In this document: positions 61,430 through 64,000 of the stretch, piece by piece
Position numbering within the stretch: the stretch's first letter is position 1
How the letters are laid out: the number at the start of each line of letters is the position of its first letter
NCBI GenBank assembly: GCA_035910535.1
Contig: JAMHXF010000083.1
Coordinates: 136,579 to 200,578 of the forward strand
Source of the DNA: Archangium_A sp035910535
GTDB lineage: Bacteria; Myxococcota; Myxococcia; Myxococcales; Myxococcaceae
Direction of reading: 5' to 3'
Length of the DNA: 64,000 bases
Translations under genes and position numbers: made by a program
The notes under the pieces: model-generated
What the model was told of the DNA's origin: nothing
Seen by the model: the letters and a program-made list of their open reading frames with translations, nothing else
Database searches by the model: none

Positions 61430-62005
61430 ATGCAGAAGAAGTGGGTGTGGCTCGTGGCGCTTGCGGTGGTGGTGGTCGCGGTTGATCAATCGACGAAGTT
61501 CGCGGTGCTCGACCAGCTGACGACGGCCTTCGACGGTCGCGACGACAAGCTGACCGTCTTCCTCTCTGACGCGCCGGCGGCCGGCTACGACGGCCTGCAC
61601 TTCCGCCCCAAAGACCGCGTCGTGCTCTCGGCCGACTTCTTCGCGCTCAACTACGCCGAGAACCCGGGCGCCGCCTTCGGGCTCTTCGGGAACGTGCCCG
61701 AGCGCTACCGAGGGCCGCTCTTCCACCTCGTCTCGCTCGGCGCGGTGCTGCTCGTCGGGTACTACTTCTCTCAATTGAAGGGCGCGAAGAACGAGCGCTT
61801 CGCGAAGTGGGGCCTGCCGCTGGTGCTCGGTGGCGCGCTGGGCAACTACATCGACCGCCTCGCGCGGGGCTTCGTCATCGACTTCCTCGACGCGCACCTC
61901 GGCGACCGACACTGGCCCGCGTTCAACGTCGCTGACACCGCCATCGTCATCGGCGTGGGCCTGTTGCTCATCGACAGCTTCGTTCGGCAGGAACCGAAGA
62001 AGTGA
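61430..62005 (+). CDS. lspA: Lipoprotein signal peptidase (signal peptidase II)
   Basis: The product has 191 residues; the ATG at 61430 is chosen over the ATG at 61400 because it begins with the membrane helix (KKWVWLVALAVVVVAVDQ). The family motifs NYAENPGAAFGLF, GNYIDRLARGFVIDF and FNVADTAIVIG hold the two catalytic Asp residues. It cleaves lipoprotein signal peptides at the lipid-modified Cys. It is slightly longer than the E. coli enzyme (164), with extra sequence after the first helix. The kinase gene follows after 33 bases. Confidence 0.93.
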   Translation: MQKKWVWLVALAVVVVAVDQSTKFAVLDQLTTAFDGRDDKLTVFLSDAPAAGYDGLHFRPKDRVVLSADFFALNYAENPGAAFGLFGNVPERYRGPLFHLVSLGAVLLVGYYFSQLKGAKNERFAKWGLPLVLGGALGNYIDRLARGFVIDFLDAHLGDRHWPAFNVADTAIVIGVGLLLIDSFVRQEPKK

Positions 62006-62038
62006 CGGGTGCGTCGGAGCCGAAGTACAAAGCTCCCC

Positions 62039-63631
62039 ATGCCTGGAACGGACCCGACTCTCGGTGGCGGTGAAGTGCCCTCGGTGCACGTCGAGTCTGC
62101 AGACCCGCTCATCGGTCTCGAGCTCGGCGGCTACACCGTGGTTCGCCTGCTCGCCGCCGGTGGCATGGGCCTCGTCTACGAAGCGCTGCACCCACAAATC
62201 GGCCGCCGCGCTGCGGTGAAGGTGCTCAAGCCCGAGGTCGCCGCCGACGCCGAGTGGACCAAGCGGTTCCTCTCTGAAGCGCGCGCGCTGGGTTCGCTCA
62301 AGCATCGAAACCTCATCGAGGTGCTCAACTTCGGCAAGACGCCCGACGGTCGCGAGTACCTGATGATGGAGTTCCTCGATGGCGAGCCGCTCGACGCGTA
62401 CATCACGCGCATGGGCTCGCTGGCGCCGGCGGTCGCGCTGGGCATCGCCGACCAGATCCTCAACGGGCTCGCCGAAGCGCACAAGAAGGGCGTCGTTCAC
62501 CGCGACCTCAAGCCTTCGAACGTCTACCTCCTGCGTGAACACAACGGCGAGCTGCTGGTGAAGGTGCTCGACTTCGGCCTCGCGCGGCAGGAGCCCGTGG
62601 CGCTGCTCGACGGCGCCATCACGCTGCCCAAGCGAAACGACGGCGCTTCGCTGCTCGCTGGCACGCCCGAGTACATCGCGCCCGAGCAGGCGCAGGGTCG
62701 CACGGTCGATGGCGCCGCAGACATGTACTCGCTGGGCGTGATGCTCTTCGAGATGTTCACCGGCTCGCTGCCCTTCGAAGCCGAGAGCGTCACCGACCTG
62801 CTGCGCAAGCACCTCTCGGAGCGCCCGCCGCGGCTCTCGACGGTGATGAACAACGCGCCCGAAGGCGTCGAAGAGTTCCTCGAGACGCTGCTCGAGAAGG
62901 AGCCCGGCCAGCGCCCGTCGTCGGCCGATGCCGCGCGCGTGACGGTGCAGCGGTTGCTCAAGCGCCTGTCGCAAGACTCGACGGCGGTGCGCTCCATCGC
63001 CTCGCTCGAGCAGGAGCCCGACCCCAAGCGTGCGCCGACCATGCGCATCGACCGGCCGCAGGCCACCACTGACACCGCGCTCGCGGCGGCGGGGCTCGAG
63101 AAGAAGCGGAAGTTGAGCCCGGCGTGGTTGCTGTTGTTGTTGCTCATTCCGTTGTTGGTTTGGGTGATTCCCTCGCCTCGCGCGCAGGGAGAGGGTGAGG
63201 GCGAGGGGCCAGCACCAGTTGAAGTCGCGAAGCCGGAGCCGGTCGCCGTCGTCGCCGAAGTGGTGAAGCCTGAGCCCACGCCCGCGCCCGTCATCGACGA
63301 CGAAATCACGCCGATTCCTTCAGACCTCAAGCCCGCGCCGCAGCCGAAGGTGGCCCCGAAAGCGACGCCGAAGCTCACGCTCAAGGTCACCGCGCCGACG
63401 GCGGTGTCCATCGAGCGGGCCAATTGTCAGATCAGCGACGACTGGCGCTCGACGATGTCGGCGAACCTGCAGGAGGTCGGCCGCATGGCGTCGTCTGACG
63501 CGGCGAAGAACGACCTCTACGAGCGCGACGGGCGTCGGGTGTCGCAGCTGGTGACGCAGGCGCAGACGGTCGACGATTGCGTGATGGCGACGCAGGCCTT
63601 CAACAAGCTCCTGGCCGACGTGCGGAAGTAG
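62039..63631 (+). CDS. Transmembrane Ser/Thr protein kinase
   Basis: The product has 530 residues from the ATG at 62039. The Hanks-type kinase domain (about 30-310) has LLAAGGMGLVYEA (first Gly of the loop replaced by Ala), AAVKVLK, VVHRDLKPSN and VLDFGLARQ. One transmembrane helix (AWLLLLLLIPLLVWVIP, about 365-382) is followed by a Pro/Glu-rich linker and a short C-terminal domain with two Cys (ERANCQISDD; VDDCVMATQ). It is probably active and co-transcribed with lspA. The extracytoplasmic ligand is unknown. Confidence 0.88.
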   Translation: MPGTDPTLGGGEVPSVHVESADPLIGLELGGYTVVRLLAAGGMGLVYEALHPQIGRRAAVKVLKPEVAADAEWTKRFLSEARALGSLKHRNLIEVLNFGKTPDGREYLMMEFLDGEPLDAYITRMGSLAPAVALGIADQILNGLAEAHKKGVVHRDLKPSNVYLLREHNGELLVKVLDFGLARQEPVALLDGAITLPKRNDGASLLAGTPEYIAPEQAQGRTVDGAADMYSLGVMLFEMFTGSLPFEAESVTDLLRKHLSERPPRLSTVMNNAPEGVEEFLETLLEKEPGQRPSSADAARVTVQRLLKRLSQDSTAVRSIASLEQEPDPKRAPTMRIDRPQATTDTALAAAGLEKKRKLSPAWLLLLLLIPLLVWVIPSPRAQGEGEGEGPAPVEVAKPEPVAVVAEVVKPEPTPAPVIDDEITPIPSDLKPAPQPKVAPKATPKLTLKVTAPTAVSIERANCQISDDWRSTMSANLQEVGRMASSDAAKNDLYERDGRRVSQLVTQAQTVDDCVMATQAFNKLLADVRK

Positions 63632-63677
63632 CGTCAGCAGTTCGACAGCTTCAACGCGCTTGCTAGAAGACCTGCCC

Positions 63678-64000
63678 ATGTCGGCGATCTCGATGAGGCG
63701 GATTTTTCTGGTGGTGGTGTTCGCGTCGGCGGCCGCGTGGGCGCAAGCGGCGCCCGTGGTGATGCCATTTCCGTTGGAAATCAAACGAGTTACGTCCGGC
63801 TTCAGCAAAGAAGACAGGGAAGCGCTGCAGAGGGAATACACGCGGCTGCTGAGGCAGGCAGGAGCGCTGACGCCAGACTTCGCGAAGTCAGACCTGGCGA
63901 TGAAGGAGCTGAAGCGGGGCGACTGCGAGAGAGAAGACGCGTGCCTTGCGCAGTTGGCGGCGCTGTCAGGGGCGCTGTACGGAATTTACGCGAGCGTGGA
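63678..64000 (+). CDS. N-terminal part of a secreted protein (truncated by window end)
   Basis: The frame is open from ATG 63678 to the end of the window, giving 107 visible residues. A signal peptide (IFLVVVFASAAAWAQ) is followed by a helical part and a Cys pair with CLAQLAALSGALYGIYASV. This pattern is seen in myxobacterial secreted proteins related to FlgO/CsgG-type or TPR-associated envelope proteins, but too little is present to assign a family. A short CDS start upstream is unlikely because of stops. Confidence 0.6.
   Translation, partial: MSAISMRRIFLVVVFASAAAWAQAAPVVMPFPLEIKRVTSGFSKEDREALQREYTRLLRQAGALTPDFAKSDLAMKELKRGDCEREDACLAQLAALSGALYGIYASV

Overview
This window is uniformly high-GC DNA with GTG starts, many lipoproteins and several Ser/Thr protein kinases. 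It also carries myxobacteria-typical families (DUF2378/TIGR02265, TIGR02996, TIGR-like Cys-rich repeats, Gly-Gly-Gly-Ser-Ala-Thr linkers) and a crt cluster containing a MerR-B12 regulator. I infer a myxobacterium (Myxococcota, Myxococcales, Myxococcus/Archangium-like), but I cannot name the genus. Genes are densely packed: no gene-free stretch exceeds 300 bases, and convergent genes often touch or overlap. I found no rRNA, tRNA, CRISPR array or insertion sequence.

Layout. 1-6.6 kb: a truncated gene, an FN3/histidine-phosphatase lipoprotein, a CorC-type membrane protein, a lone atpH, a two-protease-domain secreted protein and small secreted proteins. 6.5-9.8 kb: two mono-heme cytochrome lipoproteins and a PQQ-type sugar dehydrogenase with C-terminal heme motifs. 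9.8-14 kb: an Hsp70-like chaperone, an RpoH-type sigma factor and the RNA ligase RtcB. 14.2-17.5 kb: a PAS-GGDEF diguanylate cyclase followed closely by a Ca2+ P-type ATPase. 17.5-25.3 kb: kinases, membrane and envelope proteins, cardiolipin synthase.

25.3-37.5 kb is the centrepiece. It is a carotenoid operon (crtE, crtI, crtB, crtD, crtC, a GT21-like glycosyltransferase, an acyltransferase, carH, a further crtI) whose eight consecutive junctions are all 4-base overlaps. A secreted protein of unknown function and a class II photolyase follow. In front of crtE lie three abutting 11-bp direct repeats of the TnnACA type expected for a CarH operator. Together this suggests a self-contained, B12-dependent light switch controlling acylated carotenoid glycosides and DNA photorepair.

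37.5-42.3 kb: a type-I-secretion-like operon (outer-membrane factor, HlyD adaptor, ABC exporter) in which the ABC protein has lost key ATPase motif residues. 42.4-45.7 kb: a haloperoxidase/PAP2-like protein, then atpD-atpC with a clear intrinsic terminator. 45.8-50 kb: a peptidoglycan-binding zincin with an overlapping small partner, a DUF2378 protein, and two genes with histone-H1-like Lys/Ala tails, one of them attached to a DUF1851 (Tdi1-like) domain. 50-52 kb: a GMC oxidoreductase with a small membrane partner. 52-56.5 kb: a TIGR02996 protein, a giant protein with 23 Cys-rich repeats and a CpaC-N/BON-like protein. 56.5-64 kb: comF, an acyl-CoA oxidase with a TerB-like N-terminus, a beta-propeller lipoprotein on a repeat stalk, lspA, a Ser/Thr kinase and a truncated secreted protein.

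Family assignments come from recognised motifs read in the translation. No database search was possible.
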